Shown here: positions 1 through 9,605 of the stretch, one piece after another
How positions within the stretch are numbered: position 1 is the stretch's first letter
How the letters are laid out: each line of letters opens with the position of its first letter
Source of the DNA: Cochliopodium minus
Taxonomy: Eukaryota > Discosea > Himatismenida > Cochliopodiidae
Assembly (NCBI GenBank): GCA_024220525.1
Contig: JAMYWO010000556.1
Location: 1-18,055 of the forward strand
Direction: 5' to 3'
Length of the DNA stretch: 18,055 bases
The notes under the pieces: model-generated
Told to the model about the DNA's origin: nothing
Databases searched by the model: none
Seen by the model: the letters and a program-made list of their open reading frames with translations, nothing else
Program-made: the position numbers and the translations under genes

Positions 1-147
1 TCCAACAAATATTTCATTCCTTTCGTTTCTTCAGTTAAAAAAAAATAATTAATTTCATCTTTTTATATTTTAAAATATATTTTAAAAAAATTTAATGATT
101 TTTTGAAAATTTTATTATATTTTTTATAATTTTATTGTTTGTATTTG

Positions 148-230
148 TTTTTGCCTAATTCATTTTCTCTCACATCCAATGAAGTCAAAGAGTGTCCTCT
201 TTTCAAAATTTTAGCTAACTCTTTCGCCTA
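148..230 (+). other. Possible further eIF2A exon with unclear borders
   Basis: This short stretch is much richer in G and C than its surroundings and reads openly as NSFSLTSNEVKECPLFKILA and a few more residues before a TAA. It sits just upstream of the first sure eIF2A exon, where propeller sequence is expected. No good GT donor follows it; a GC donor after the codon for Phe near 226 would join it in frame to the exon at 346. The family's usual WSPDG motif is not visible. Another GC-richer fragment at 1-33, followed by GTTAAA, could be an earlier exon end. Confidence 0.35.
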
Positions 231-345
231 AATGAAATTTCAATTTTTATTTATAACTTATTTTTATTAATTTATTATTTTATCATTTTTTTTTTTTTAT
301 TATTATTTATTTTTTTTTTATTATTTTTATTTCGATATTTAATAG

Positions 346-2082
346 GCTACTTTGGCTCGTATGCAAGACAACTCTTACAAGATGTGGGCTTATGACGGCA
401 CTCTCCTCCACGAAGAGAAACTTGATAGCATCACTCAAGCGTTTTTCAAGCCTCTCCCTCTTGAGGCCTTTCCTGTCAGGGTAAAAAAATTTTCAATCAA
501 AAATAAAAAAATCATTAAATAATATAATAAAAAATAAATGATAAAATTCAAAAAATAAAAAATAAAAAATTAAAAATAAAAAATGAAAATAAAAAAATTA
601 AAAAATGAAAAATTAAAAAATGAAAACTAAATAAAAATTTTGATAATAAAAAATAAAATAATGAATATTAATTAATCTAAATAAATAATTTTTTTAAAAA
701 ATCAAAAATAAATAAAAACTTTAATAATAAAATTTAAATTTTCAACAAAAATAAAAACAAATTAAAATTAAATTAAAAAAATCAATTTTTTTTTAAAAAT
801 TAGTTGCCTTCACCTCGTCTTTACGAAAAAGCACAACAACAGAAGAAAAACTCTCAGAAGGAGGAAACCCAGAAGTACTGTCCTCCCCAAAGAAGAGGCA
901 TTGGTGGTTCCAACATCTCTCAAAAACTCAATGAGCTCAGAAACCAGAGTGAAGTTCCGCAGTATGTCCCTACTCCTTCTCAAGGTATCAAAAATTTCAT
1001 TAATTTTTGATTCATTTTATCAGTTTTTATTATTTTTGTAAATTTTAGTTTTTATTTTTTTTTATTATTATTTTTTTTTTGTTATTTATTTTTTTATTTT
1101 ATTATTTTATTTATCACTAATTTATTTTTAATCCATTATTTTTTTATTTTATTTTATTTATTATTTTAATCCGTTTTCATTTTATTATCTATAATTTTAT
1201 TTATTTTAATTTCATTATTTTAATGAAAATAATTAAATTAATTTATTTTAATGAAATTAATTAAATTAATTTTTTTTATTTTATTATTTATTTTAGTAAA
1301 GTTTTTTTAGGTTTTGTTTTGTTTTGTTTTTTAATAAAACTTTTATTCTTATAAGATTTACTTTTATTTATTTTTTATTTATTTTTTTGAATCTAGGTAC
1401 TTCCAAGTTTGACAAGTTAGGAGGCAACAACAACTCAAAACCCCTCCCTTTCGGATACTTCCCAGAAACTGAACCAAAAAAAGGAAAAAAGAAAAAAAAA
1501 AACAAAAAAACCCCCGCTAATAGCTCCTCCACTGAAACCAACAACAACAATAACACCAACAACAACACCAACAACAACAACTCTAACACCAATAGTAATT
1601 CTGGTGGTCAAAGAAGTCCTAGGAGCACTTCTCCAAGAGGAACTTCTCCCAGAAAGATCACTGTTGTGTTGCACGGTGACAGAGTAAATTTTATTTATTT
1701 TTCACAAAACATTTTTCATTTTTTTGTATTTTTTTAATTGAAATTTAATTTTTTTTTTGAAACTTATTTTATTACTTTATTAAATAATTTTTGTTTTTAT
1801 CTGTTTAATTTTTTTTTTTTAATTTAAAATTTAATTGTGATTTTAATCACTTTTTTCTTCATTTTTAATTTTTTAATTTATTTTGAAAAGGTTGACAACC
1901 AAAACAATTTGGTCAACTTGCAAAAGAACTTGAAGAAAGTCAACAAAAAGTTGAAGGACATCGAAAAACTCAAGCTCATCCCCAACCCTGCTCCTACCCA
2001 GACGAGCAAAATCAACTCGGAGAGCCAGCTTTTGGAGCAAAAGAAGAACTTGGAGAAGCAAATTTCTTTGGAAAAGAAATAA
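346..2082 (+). CDS. EIF2A: Eukaryotic translation initiation factor eIF2A, C-terminal part (5' partial)
   Basis: Cytoplasmic WD-repeat factor of the eIF2A family, implicated in Met-tRNA delivery on special mRNAs. Exons read 346-480, 804-984, 1397-1683 and 1891-2082; the phases (0, 1, 0) join without a break into 264 residues and a TAA stop. The first exon carries the end of the propeller (DNSYKMWAYDGTLLHEEKL, like the DNGYKIWHYTG stretch of animal eIF2A) and ends in LEAFPVR. The second begins LPSPRLYEKAQQQKK. The third holds a Lys run, an Asn/Ser/Thr-rich tract and SPR repeats. The last is the family's C-terminal coiled coil, with KKVNKKLKDIEKLK and a charged end. The Asn-rich and SPR stretch is an insertion beyond what I recall of animal eIF2A. 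The N-terminal propeller lies left of the window or in uncertain exons before 346. An AATAAA lies about 40 bases after the stop, but such motifs are common by chance here. Confidence 0.9.
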
Positions 2083-2322
2083 ACATCCACTTCTTTTTCT
2101 GCCATAATTTTTTTTGTTTTAATAAAACTTTAAATTCCAAATTTTATTTTTTTATTTATTTTGATTTTATTTTATAATTATAAATAAAATAAAATTAAAT
2201 AAATTCAAAAGATGGTATTCATAGATTTTCAAATGATCATGATTTAAACAAAGATTTAGTTGCAAATGCTTTGCATCACATACCCTTGTTTATTTTCATT
2301 TTAAATAATAAAAAAAATTGTG

Positions 2323-3704
2323 ATGAACAGGAGATGTAATTTAATCCTGCTCATTATAATGACAATCTTTGTATTGACATACATTCTCTTCATTTTTTAT
2401 AGTATAGATAAAAAGTTAGAGGTTGACCATGGATCCAATATCCCTTCCTCATCTCGAATATCTAGAATATGTGTTGCTACACAAGATAGTAGATTCACTT
2501 CTGAGATGATGGATCTGATTGAATCGAAGAATATGAACGATTTAAAGAAGAAATGGGAAGGCATTGAGAAATCAGGGAAAGAAATCAACAGGATGATGAA
2601 ATTTGTAATGATTAATGTGGTATATGCAGTCAAATTCGATATCCCCTTTCTGGCATCCAATGGATCGAGATATCAAGACAAATTGGAAGAAAGGGAGATT
2701 AATTGGCTGAAGATTGATTATGTGATTGATTTGATGAATGAGAGGAAAGATTGTGATTACATATTATGGATAGGTAAATTTAAATTAAAAGAGAAAAAAC
2801 GAACATCCATAAACATATTAAAAAAATATATCTACTTTTGAAGTTTTTATTGCAAATATCAAAATATATATAGGTCAAAATAAACTATATTTTTCAATAT
2901 CCTTCTGATCTGATAATTAATGTTTTGATATTTCAAATTTAAAGTACATTTTCACAATGGATATTAAAAGAGGGTATTATTTTATAATTTGTAATTTTTT
3001 AAACCAGATCTCTATCATTTTCACTGATATAACAAATTCCATTTGATATTTAAATCAAAATTCTTTGACAAGCGAAATAAATTTGTTTTTTTTATAAATT
3101 TTTGTGAATTCTAGATTCCGATGTTTACCTTTGGATGTCGAACCAAACGATAGATCTCCACAATTTTTTTTCTACGAGACAAATCGCCCCAGAGAACACA
3201 AACTACATTGCCTTCAACGAAGAAAGAACCAAAAGAAAGGGGTTCTACCCACTCGAAGAACAGCCCCAAACCCTAATCATCGGATTGAACGGAGTAAGCA
3301 AGAAACCAGATTACGGAAATTACGTGGGATATTATCTTCCGTATTTAAGAAATATTTCCGAATATCTTTGTTCCGGTGTCTGGTTGATTAAAAACAACGG
3401 AGAAGGCCTTAAATTGTTAGAAGATTGGAGGAATCCATCAAAGGAAATGCTTGAAGCTTTTAAACACATGGGCATTGAAAAAAACTATGAGAGGTATGCC
3501 ATTAGACACTCTTTTGAACAGCTTGTCATGAACAAGTTTGTTCACAGGTTTTATGAGTCTTCCATCGTTGTTTATGCCTTTGAAGACTTTAACAGCCCTG
3601 TCGGCCCTTTTCTCAGGCACATGTGGTCGGGAAATAGGGAGAGACACAGGCATATTTATGAAGATAATTTTCAATTTGTTCTAAAATCTATTTATTCCAA
3701 ATAA
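2323..3704 (+). CDS. Type II membrane glycosyltransferase, GT34 (GMA12/MNN10)-like
   Basis: Probably a Golgi enzyme moving a sugar from a nucleotide sugar to a glycan. Exons 2323-2773 and 3115-3704 (intron phase 1, 341 bases) give 346 residues. After MNRRC comes one long hydrophobic helix (about residues 6-28, LILLIIMTIFVLTYILFIFY), a signal anchor that places the catalytic part in the lumen. The splice joint creates ILWIDSDVYLW, with a DxD metal and nucleotide-sugar site, after a KIDYVIDLMNE helix; this is the arrangement of GT34 galactosyl- and mannosyltransferases. Further family-like parts are SGVWLIKNNGEGLKLLEDW, a later EQLVMNKF, and GPFLRHMWSGNRERHRH near the end. The first ATG just before the anchor is chosen; the in-frame GTG three bases earlier is not a likely start. 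Donor and acceptor sugars cannot be read from the sequence. The gene follows eIF2A on the same strand with about 240 bases between. Confidence 0.75.
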
Positions 3705-3998
3705 AATTTGTTTAATGTATTAATTTAATAATATTAAAATTTTTTTTTTTTGATTATTAAAGTTTAATCTTTGGTTGAACTATCAATTTCTTTAGAAGAA
3801 AAAAAAGTTTGGGAAACGAAAAATTTGATGAAAGTATCAAATGAAAGTGTAATTTTTTTTTCTTCAAACTTCTTTTCATCAAAAGCTAAAATAGATTTGA
3901 AAGTTGAACTTTCAATGTGAATCAATAAAGAAAAATTCAATTTCCTTTAGAACTTTTGGAAGTTTTAATTAAAAGAAAATTGAAAATAAATTATTATA

Positions 3999-5147
3999 AT
4001 GGGAAATAACAATAATAAAGGTAGCCAATCACTTCTTTCATACTATTATTTGCTTCAATTTATTACTTTACAAAAAGGATTAATTTCAAAATCTTTGGAT
4101 AACTCAATTTCAAAGGAAGGGATGAAGGAATTCACCTCTAATGAGAAACAGATTTGGAGAATGATCCTCTCTAAACTAGGATTCGAGGATCTATCTCGAA
4201 TCTCCTCGGTTTGCAAAAGCATCTTCTTTATGTTAAAGGAAGATGAGGTGTTATGGAGTTCATATGTGAGGAGATATTCGAATTTTAACAAATTACCCGA
4301 AAGATATCTCTCATGGAAACAATGTTATCTATCATCTCTCCATTCTGAATGGGATCAATCCAAATTTGAGGAGAATTATCAAGTGGATGAAGGAGATAAT
4401 AAATCTATGAGAAGGATATCTCCGAAAGATCAATGGAATGTGGCATATACAAAAAATCATCTTCTTGAAGGAGTCATATACCCTATCAAAATTTTTATAT
4501 TGCCAAAGTAAATTTTTTTTTTTTTTATTTAATTTTTTGATCATATTTAAAAGAAATCACCTTTCATATGGTGTTTCCCTTCATAAAAAAGTTTTGAGTA
4601 ATGTAATATTTAAACTTCATCAAAAAATTGTAATTTTTCATAAAATTATTTAACAAATTTTTAAAAGCTTCCAAGTTGCGGAGTAGATGAGTAATTTTCA
4701 AATTTATATTTTTGAAAGTTTTTGTTAAAATTTTTTCCTAAAAAAAAAAAATTAAAAAAAAGTAAAATGTATGGGCTTTATTATTTCAGCAAAACTTCCA
4801 GACATACATTTCATTGTAATGATGGGAAATCAAGTAGGCTGTACAATTTCCAAAAATACTTCAGTGATAACTGTATTGTTTACTATTTGATCCACAAAGG
4901 GAGTTACAATGAGAAAGAAAAATCTAAAGCTACAGTCAGTTTCTTCTATAAAGAAAACTCGAAAGAGAAACTTTATTACGTTTTTTCTTATGCAAACATA
5001 CAATTGGAGATCGGACAAAAGTTGTTTGGGTTTGTATCTACAACTGAGAAAGAAGTTCATTTAAAACTTGAAGATCCCATTTTCCGCTTTGATGTTACCA
5101 TTCTACCATCTTCTTTAAAAATTGTTGATTTTGGAAAAGACAATTAA
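3999..5147 (+). CDS. F-box protein, probable substrate adaptor of an SCF ubiquitin ligase
   Basis: Exon 1 (3999-4507) starts MGNNNNKGSQ; a Gly at position 2 could allow N-myristoylation. Residues about 46-100 look like an F-box: EKQIWRMILSKLGFEDLSRI, SSVCKSIFF, then DEVLWSSYVRRY and YLSWKQCY, the usual run of F-box helices with the trailing W-K motif. Exon 1 can splice at CCAAA/GTAAAT to an acceptor TTATTTCAG, giving exon 2 at 4790-5147; the phases agree and the joined protein is 288 residues. Exon 2 (KTSRHTFHCNDGKSSRLYNF onward, ending KIVDFGKDN) is not recognised and may be the substrate-binding part. Alternatively exon 1 ends at the in-frame TAA at 4509, and 4767-5147 is a separate gene starting MYGLYYFSK. 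The RCC1 gene starts only 44 bases after the stop, so a larger F-box/RCC1 unit is possible. Confidence 0.6.
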
Positions 5148-5191
5148 TTGAAATTCAGTTTTCATTTTTCAATTTGAATTTAAAAAAAAAA

Positions 5192-8091
5192 ATGCAAGGA
5201 AATTCTTCTATTAATAACCATACTTTTCTTTACAACAATGATGGAACATTATATGCATGTGGAGAAAATGTAAAATAAAATCCTCCAAATAAATTCTTAA
5301 ATTTAAAAGAGCCTTATATCACGAAAAATCTTTATAAAGAACAAAATTTCTTTATCGTTATAATATGATCTTCATTATAATTTCAAGTTACAACAAAAGG
5401 ATTTCGAAAAATTCTTGAATAAGAGAATTTAATTTTGATCAAAAATTTATTCAAAAATTATTGTGATAAGATTTATCATTAATACAATATCTTTTTCATA
5501 ATTCATTAAACCATGCCTGAGATACACATATTTCATAATGTTCGAAAACTATCTCATTAAAAATAATAAAAAACTTGACATGTCCAAAAATTACAACTTT
5601 GTTAGAGGATATAAAATTTTTACTGACAAATTTAAAATGTAATATTTTTGGACATCCCCAATAAAAAACAGTCCCAAAATTTCTTTGTTATAAATTAATA
5701 TCCGCAAACAAATTTGCAAATTTGGGCATGTCTAAAATTTCACATGTGAATATTTCTGGCAGATTGAATTGAAAAATATTTTTTTTTTAAACAAAAAAAA
5801 AACAGACATGTGGGGAAATAGGATACCCTTTTTATGAAACACTCAATAATTTCGATGTAATAATGACAGACAAAGAAATAAAGAGCATCTCATGTGGATA
5901 TCATCACACAGTGCTACTAAGGAACAATGGGGATGTTTACGTTTCTGGACGCAATCTAAGCAACGAGCTCGGGTTTTCAAAAGACGTAATAAAGGAGAGG
6001 GTCAATCAATTCACCTTTTTGATGAATGATGTCGATATTGTTTCTGTCCATTGTGGGAAAGAGTTTACTTTGATTTACAAAAAAAATGGTGATTTGTTGT
6101 CTTTTGGTAAAAAAAAAAAAAAGATTTTTTATTTCATTCGAAATAAATTATTTAATTTATTTTTATTTTTTATTTATTTTTTTAAAAAATTTAATTTATT
6201 TATTATTTTTATTTTTTAAGTATTTTATTTCAAATTTCGTTCAAAATTAATTTTTTTTTATTTTTTTTGAATTAATTTTATTTTTAATCTTTTATATTTT
6301 CAATTACACAAAGGGAATAATGAAAGTGGACAACTGGGGACAGGAAGTTATGAAAGATCAGACTACAAGAAAAATTTGGTAATGAGTGATCCCGACATCA
6401 AAATGATTAAGTGCGGAGGCAACCACTCTTTCGTTTATAAAAACAATGGAGAATTGTGGGGTTTCGGTGATAATACTCATGGCAAAAAAAAAAAAGAAAC
6501 AAAAAAGAAAATATGAATAATGTAAATTGAATTTTAAAATTATTTTTTAAAAATCATATTGAATTTTAAAATTATTTTTTGTTAAAAAATCATATAAAAT
6601 TTATTAACAAAAAATAAAAAAAAATTTAAAAAAAAAAAAATAAATGGTTGACAAAACATTTTATAAAAAAAAAATAAAAAAAATTTTGTCCAAAAAAATA
6701 AATATTATTTGATGTAATTTTCAATAAAGAAATTATATCAAAAAACAAAATTGAATAGTTTACAAAGATTAATTTAAATAAATAAATATTTATTTATTTA
6801 AAGAAATGAAATTAAAAATAAAAAAAAAAAGAATTTTTTTTCAATTAAGGTAAACTTGGTGTTGATTTTTCAATTCAGACTTTGACCATCCCCACTCTGA
6901 TTTTGAAGAGAAATGACATAAAAATTATGGCTTGTGGTTCTTTTCACACTGCCTTTTATACTACAAAAGATGAGTTGTTTACTTTTGGTAATTTAGATTT
7001 ATTTACATATTTTATTTTATTTTATTTTATATAATATTTTATTTTAATTTATTTTATTTTATTTTATTTTATTTCATTTAAATTTTATTTCATTAAAATT
7101 TTATTTTATTAAAATTTTATTTCTTAGGATGTAATGATGACGGTCAGTTGGGTATTGGAACAAAGATCAAGAAAACTCATACCCCCACTTTAGTAATGAA
7201 ACACAAAGGAATAGTTAATTTGCATTGTGGATCTTATCACACTATGTTCTTGGTAAACAAAAAAAATAAAAAAATAAAAAATAAAAAAATATTAAAAAAT
7301 AAATTAAAAATTAAAAAAAATTAAAAAATTAAAAATAAAATAAAAAATAACAATATTTAATGTTAAAAGTTTAATATTTTTTAATTAAAAAAATTTTTCT
7401 TTAAGAACGATAAGGGTCAAATGTATGGTTTTGGTTTTAATGTAATATATTTTTTTTTATTTTTTAATAATAAAAAATTTATTCGTTTATGATTTCTATC
7501 TTTGATAAACACTTGAAGAATAATGGAGAATTGGGGATACTTAAAAAAAGAGAACCTACCAATACTCCAGTGATGGTTTACAGTGACCCAACTATTGTCA
7601 CTTTTTCAACGGGATCTAATCACACCATGATCTACAAAAAAAATGGAGATGTTTATGGATTTGGGTGGAATGTAAAATATAAAAACTATTCAACATCAAA
7701 ATTAAAATTTTTTTTTAAAAAATTATTTATCATTCAAAAATAATTAATTTTAGGAATATGGTAAAAATTTCAAAAACTTTTTCTCAAAAAATTTTTTTTT
7801 TTAAAAATAATTTTTTTTCTTTTTTTTGAAAAAAAAAAAAAAGGAGAACTTGGGATAGGCAACATTCACAACCAATTCGTTCCTATATTCATAGGAAATT
7901 ATCCCAATCTTTTGATTTTATTGAGCGGTTGTAGATCCTTCGAATGGAGTGCTGACAAACATCATTTTTTCGGCCAAAGTTTCCAAAAATCGGTTGTTTT
8001 TCTATATTTGGTTTTAAAAAAGTTTCAAAAAACTTGCAAAATTAAATTACCAAAGTTTGTTACTTATGAAATAATAAAGAAAATGGTCTAA
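5192..8091 (+). CDS. RCC1-like seven-bladed beta-propeller protein
   Basis: Nine exons: 5192-5269, 5806-6106, 6314-6481, 6850-6987, 7128-7252, 7406-7441, 7519-7671, 7754-7760 and 7844-8091. They sum to 1254 bases, an unbroken 417 residues. The product is almost entirely RCC1 repeats. Seven blades of about 48-54 residues each carry a core of the type CGxxHTxxxxxxGxxYxFGxN followed by GELG or GQLG, for example CGYHHTVLL...GDVYVSGRN, CGGNHSFVY...GELWGFGDN and GSNHTMIY...GDVYGFGWN. The first blade starts halfway (INNHTFLYNNDGTLYACGEN) and the C-terminal LLSGCRSFEW strand can close the ring, as in RCC1 propellers. A basic tail, LPKFVTYEIIKKMV, ends the protein. No BTB, kinase or HECT domain is seen. 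RCC1 folds act as exchange factors or binding platforms; the partner is unknown. One intron is GC-AG and one exon has seven bases. The last exon is duplicated at 9606. Confidence 0.92.
5270..5805 (+). other. Long first intron of the RCC1-like gene with an inverted repeat
   Basis: At 536 bases this is the longest intron of the gene and less A/T-monotonous than the others. It runs from GTAAAATAAAA to AAAAACAG. It holds imperfect inverted arms ATGTCCAAAAATTAC (5580-5594) and GTAATATTTTTGGACAT (5639-5655), separated by 44 bases. A related GGGCATGTCTAAAATTTCAC lies near 5725. No coding exon is seen inside. It may contain an old small mobile element, but no target-site duplication was found. Confidence 0.35.
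6482..6849 (+). other. Probable GC-AG intron in the RCC1-like gene
   Basis: The exon reads FGDNTH then a split Gly codon, followed by GCAAAAAAA instead of GTAAAA. The acceptor is AATTAAG at 6841-6849. Splicing here restores HGKLGVD, matching the repeat consensus. A canonical GT eleven codon positions or so earlier (after TTC G) would also keep frame but would delete the DNTHG turn. Confidence 0.65.
7005..7078. repeat. ATTTT microsatellite in an RCC1 intron
   Basis: Repeated TTTTA units fill most of the intron 6988-7127, with a few interruptions such as ATATAATATT. Confidence 0.8.
7754..7760 (+). other. 7-nt microexon of the RCC1-like gene
   Basis: GAATATG lies between TTTTAG and GTAAAAATTT. 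Joined to the flanking exons it encodes N-E-Y-G, giving GFGWNEYGELGIG, exactly the conserved G-x-N-x-x-G-x-L-G turn of an RCC1 repeat. Skipping it leaves the exons out of phase (phase 0 meets phase 1). Confidence 0.8.
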
Positions 8092-8192
8092 GAAAAATCA
8101 AACATAAATAAAAAAAATTAAATAAAAAAATTCAAATTAAAAAATAGTTCTTACCTTTTTTGAAATTGAAAAGGAAATAAAAAAAAAGTAAA

Positions 8193-8291
8193 ATGGGACT
8201 GATATCCTCCAATGTTTTTGAATTAATGAACGCAAATGATAATGAGAAAATAAATATTGATATTTTGAACAAATTTATACTGTCTGAATAA
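8193..8291 (+). other. Small open frame or relic 5' exon (32 codons)
   Basis: ATG follows AAAAAAAGTAAA, the same context as the ATG at 4767. It encodes MGLISSNVFELMNANDNEKI and then NIDILNKFILSE before TAA. It has balanced codon use and an MG start like the F-box gene, but no family is recognised and no continuing exon was found before the opposite-strand LRR gene. It may be a short gene, the broken start of a larger one, or chance. Confidence 0.25.
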
Positions 8292-8414
8292 AAATACTCC
8301 TAATTATTAATAATAATGTAAAAAATATTTGGGATTGATCGAAAAAATTTTTGTTCTGGTGAAATCATTCAAAAAGAAAAAAAAAATCTTTCTGGAATCT
8401 TTTAAAAATTTTTC

Positions 8415-9218
8415 TCAAAATGCAGATATCATTTGTTTGTAATGTTTATCATAAAATTGTCTATGCTTTAGTGCAATAAGTTCCAGCTTATCTCTGCACT
8501 CTTCAGGAACTGAGTTTTCCCAATTTTTTGATTGAATGAAACTGAAGTATATCCAAATGAAGCGTCCCCAATCCTCGTCAGTGAATTGAGAGAAATAAGT
8601 TTTGCTATCGATAGATGCAATGTTATTTCCAAAAAGAACAACATATTTAACTTCCAAGGTCTTCAACACCTCCCAACAATCTACATTGATTCTGTTGTAG
8701 CTCAGGTCAAGAACTTTGAGATTTTTAAGATGCTTGATAGCTTCTGCAATTATTTTTATAGTCTCTTTTGTTGAGAAATTGTTTGTTGAGAGATCTAAAT
8801 TGTAAAGTATGGTAATTCAACTATATATTAGGAATTCAAACTTTATTCTTTTACCCAAGTATTTGATTTCTTCTTTATTTTTGTGGTTGGATAAGTCTTT
8901 AGCAAGAGAACTCACATGCATTTTTGAAGTAATGTGAGGAAATTCTGTCATGATTTGATGATACCTCAGTATATATGCTCCTTTCTCTTCTTGGTTAATA
9001 TTTTTAAGATATTTCTCCTTCATTTTTTGAGCAAATTCAAAAGCAAACAATTTGCTGATTGTATTAAGAGGTTTTGATTCGAATATTTCGAAGTCATCCA
9101 CATTCAATTTGTACAAAGCGTCATCATCAAAATTAGATAAATATTTTATTAATTCATCTTTGATGATGGTGTATTTAGGATCATCAAGCAAATTTTTAAA
9201 AATATTATTTTCGGACAT
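8415..9218 (-). CDS. Leucine-rich repeat protein (RNI/LRR type)
   Basis: Two exons on the minus strand, 9218-8855 and 8794-8415, with a 60-base intron (GTAAAAG..TTTAG, phase 1); 247 residues and a TGA stop. The splice joint restores an LRR: EEIKYLDLSTNNFS, followed by TIKIIAEAIKHLKNLKVLDL, SYNRIN and VKYVVLFGNNIAS. These fit two to three LxxLxLxxNxI units of the ribonuclease-inhibitor kind. The N-terminal 115 residues (MSENNIFKNLLDDPKYTIIK, then an acidic YLSNFDDDALYKLNVDDFE) and the C-terminal FTDEDWGRFIWIYFSF helix are not recognised. With so few repeats it probably packs against another protein. No signal peptide or membrane helix is seen. It points towards the RCC1 gene (3' ends 323 bases apart) and lies between the two copies of the RCC1 terminal exon. 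Confidence 0.8.
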
Positions 9219-9605
9219 TTTTTTTTTTCTAATCTATAATGAAATGGAAAATTGAATCAACAGTATATGATCATTTATAATGAAAATATTTTTAAGTGAA
9301 TTCTCTAAAACTCCAACCAATCAGGGAGAATAACAAAACCCCACCCAGGAAGAATTCTCTTATGATATATGATGATCTCAATAAACCACATTATACAAAT
9401 CACCAACAAAGGATATCTACATTGAAATAAAAAATTTAAACTTATTTCTATAAAAGATATGGGAAGGCAAAAATTTCTTCAATTCATAGTCGATTAACAC
9501 TTGGATTCCCAGTTATAAAAAAGGAAGAATATAAGGATTGGATATAATTCAAAAAGATTGCTTCAATTAAACAGAAGTTGGGCGAGAATGATTGAAAAAA
9601 AAGAG
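9219..9605. other. Intergenic stretch upstream of the LRR gene
   Basis: No gene is seen. Base composition is more even than in introns, with stretches such as AACCAATCAGGGAG (near 9315) and CCCCACCCAGGAAG (near 9339). It contains the presumed promoter of the minus-strand LRR gene. It ends in an A-rich run just before the duplicated RCC1 exon. Confidence 0.4.

Noticed and set aside
1324-1396. Hydrophobic N-terminus (MFFNKTFILIRFTFIYFLF) in front of an eIF2A exon, like a signal peptide
   Set aside because: It is translated intron; the exon begins after ATCTAG at 1396, where the phase matches the previous exon.
2121-2126. AATAAA as polyadenylation signal
   Set aside because: Suitably placed after eIF2A, but the motif occurs by chance throughout this A/T-rich DNA, so it is not listed as a feature.
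3780-3900. Inverted TTGATGAAA / TTTCATCAA pair between the glycosyltransferase and F-box genes
   Set aside because: Short arms in low-complexity sequence; no repeat elsewhere in the window and no clear structure.
9300-9350. CCAAT-like promoter element upstream of the LRR gene
   Set aside because: A single short match on one strand with no supporting pattern at other genes.
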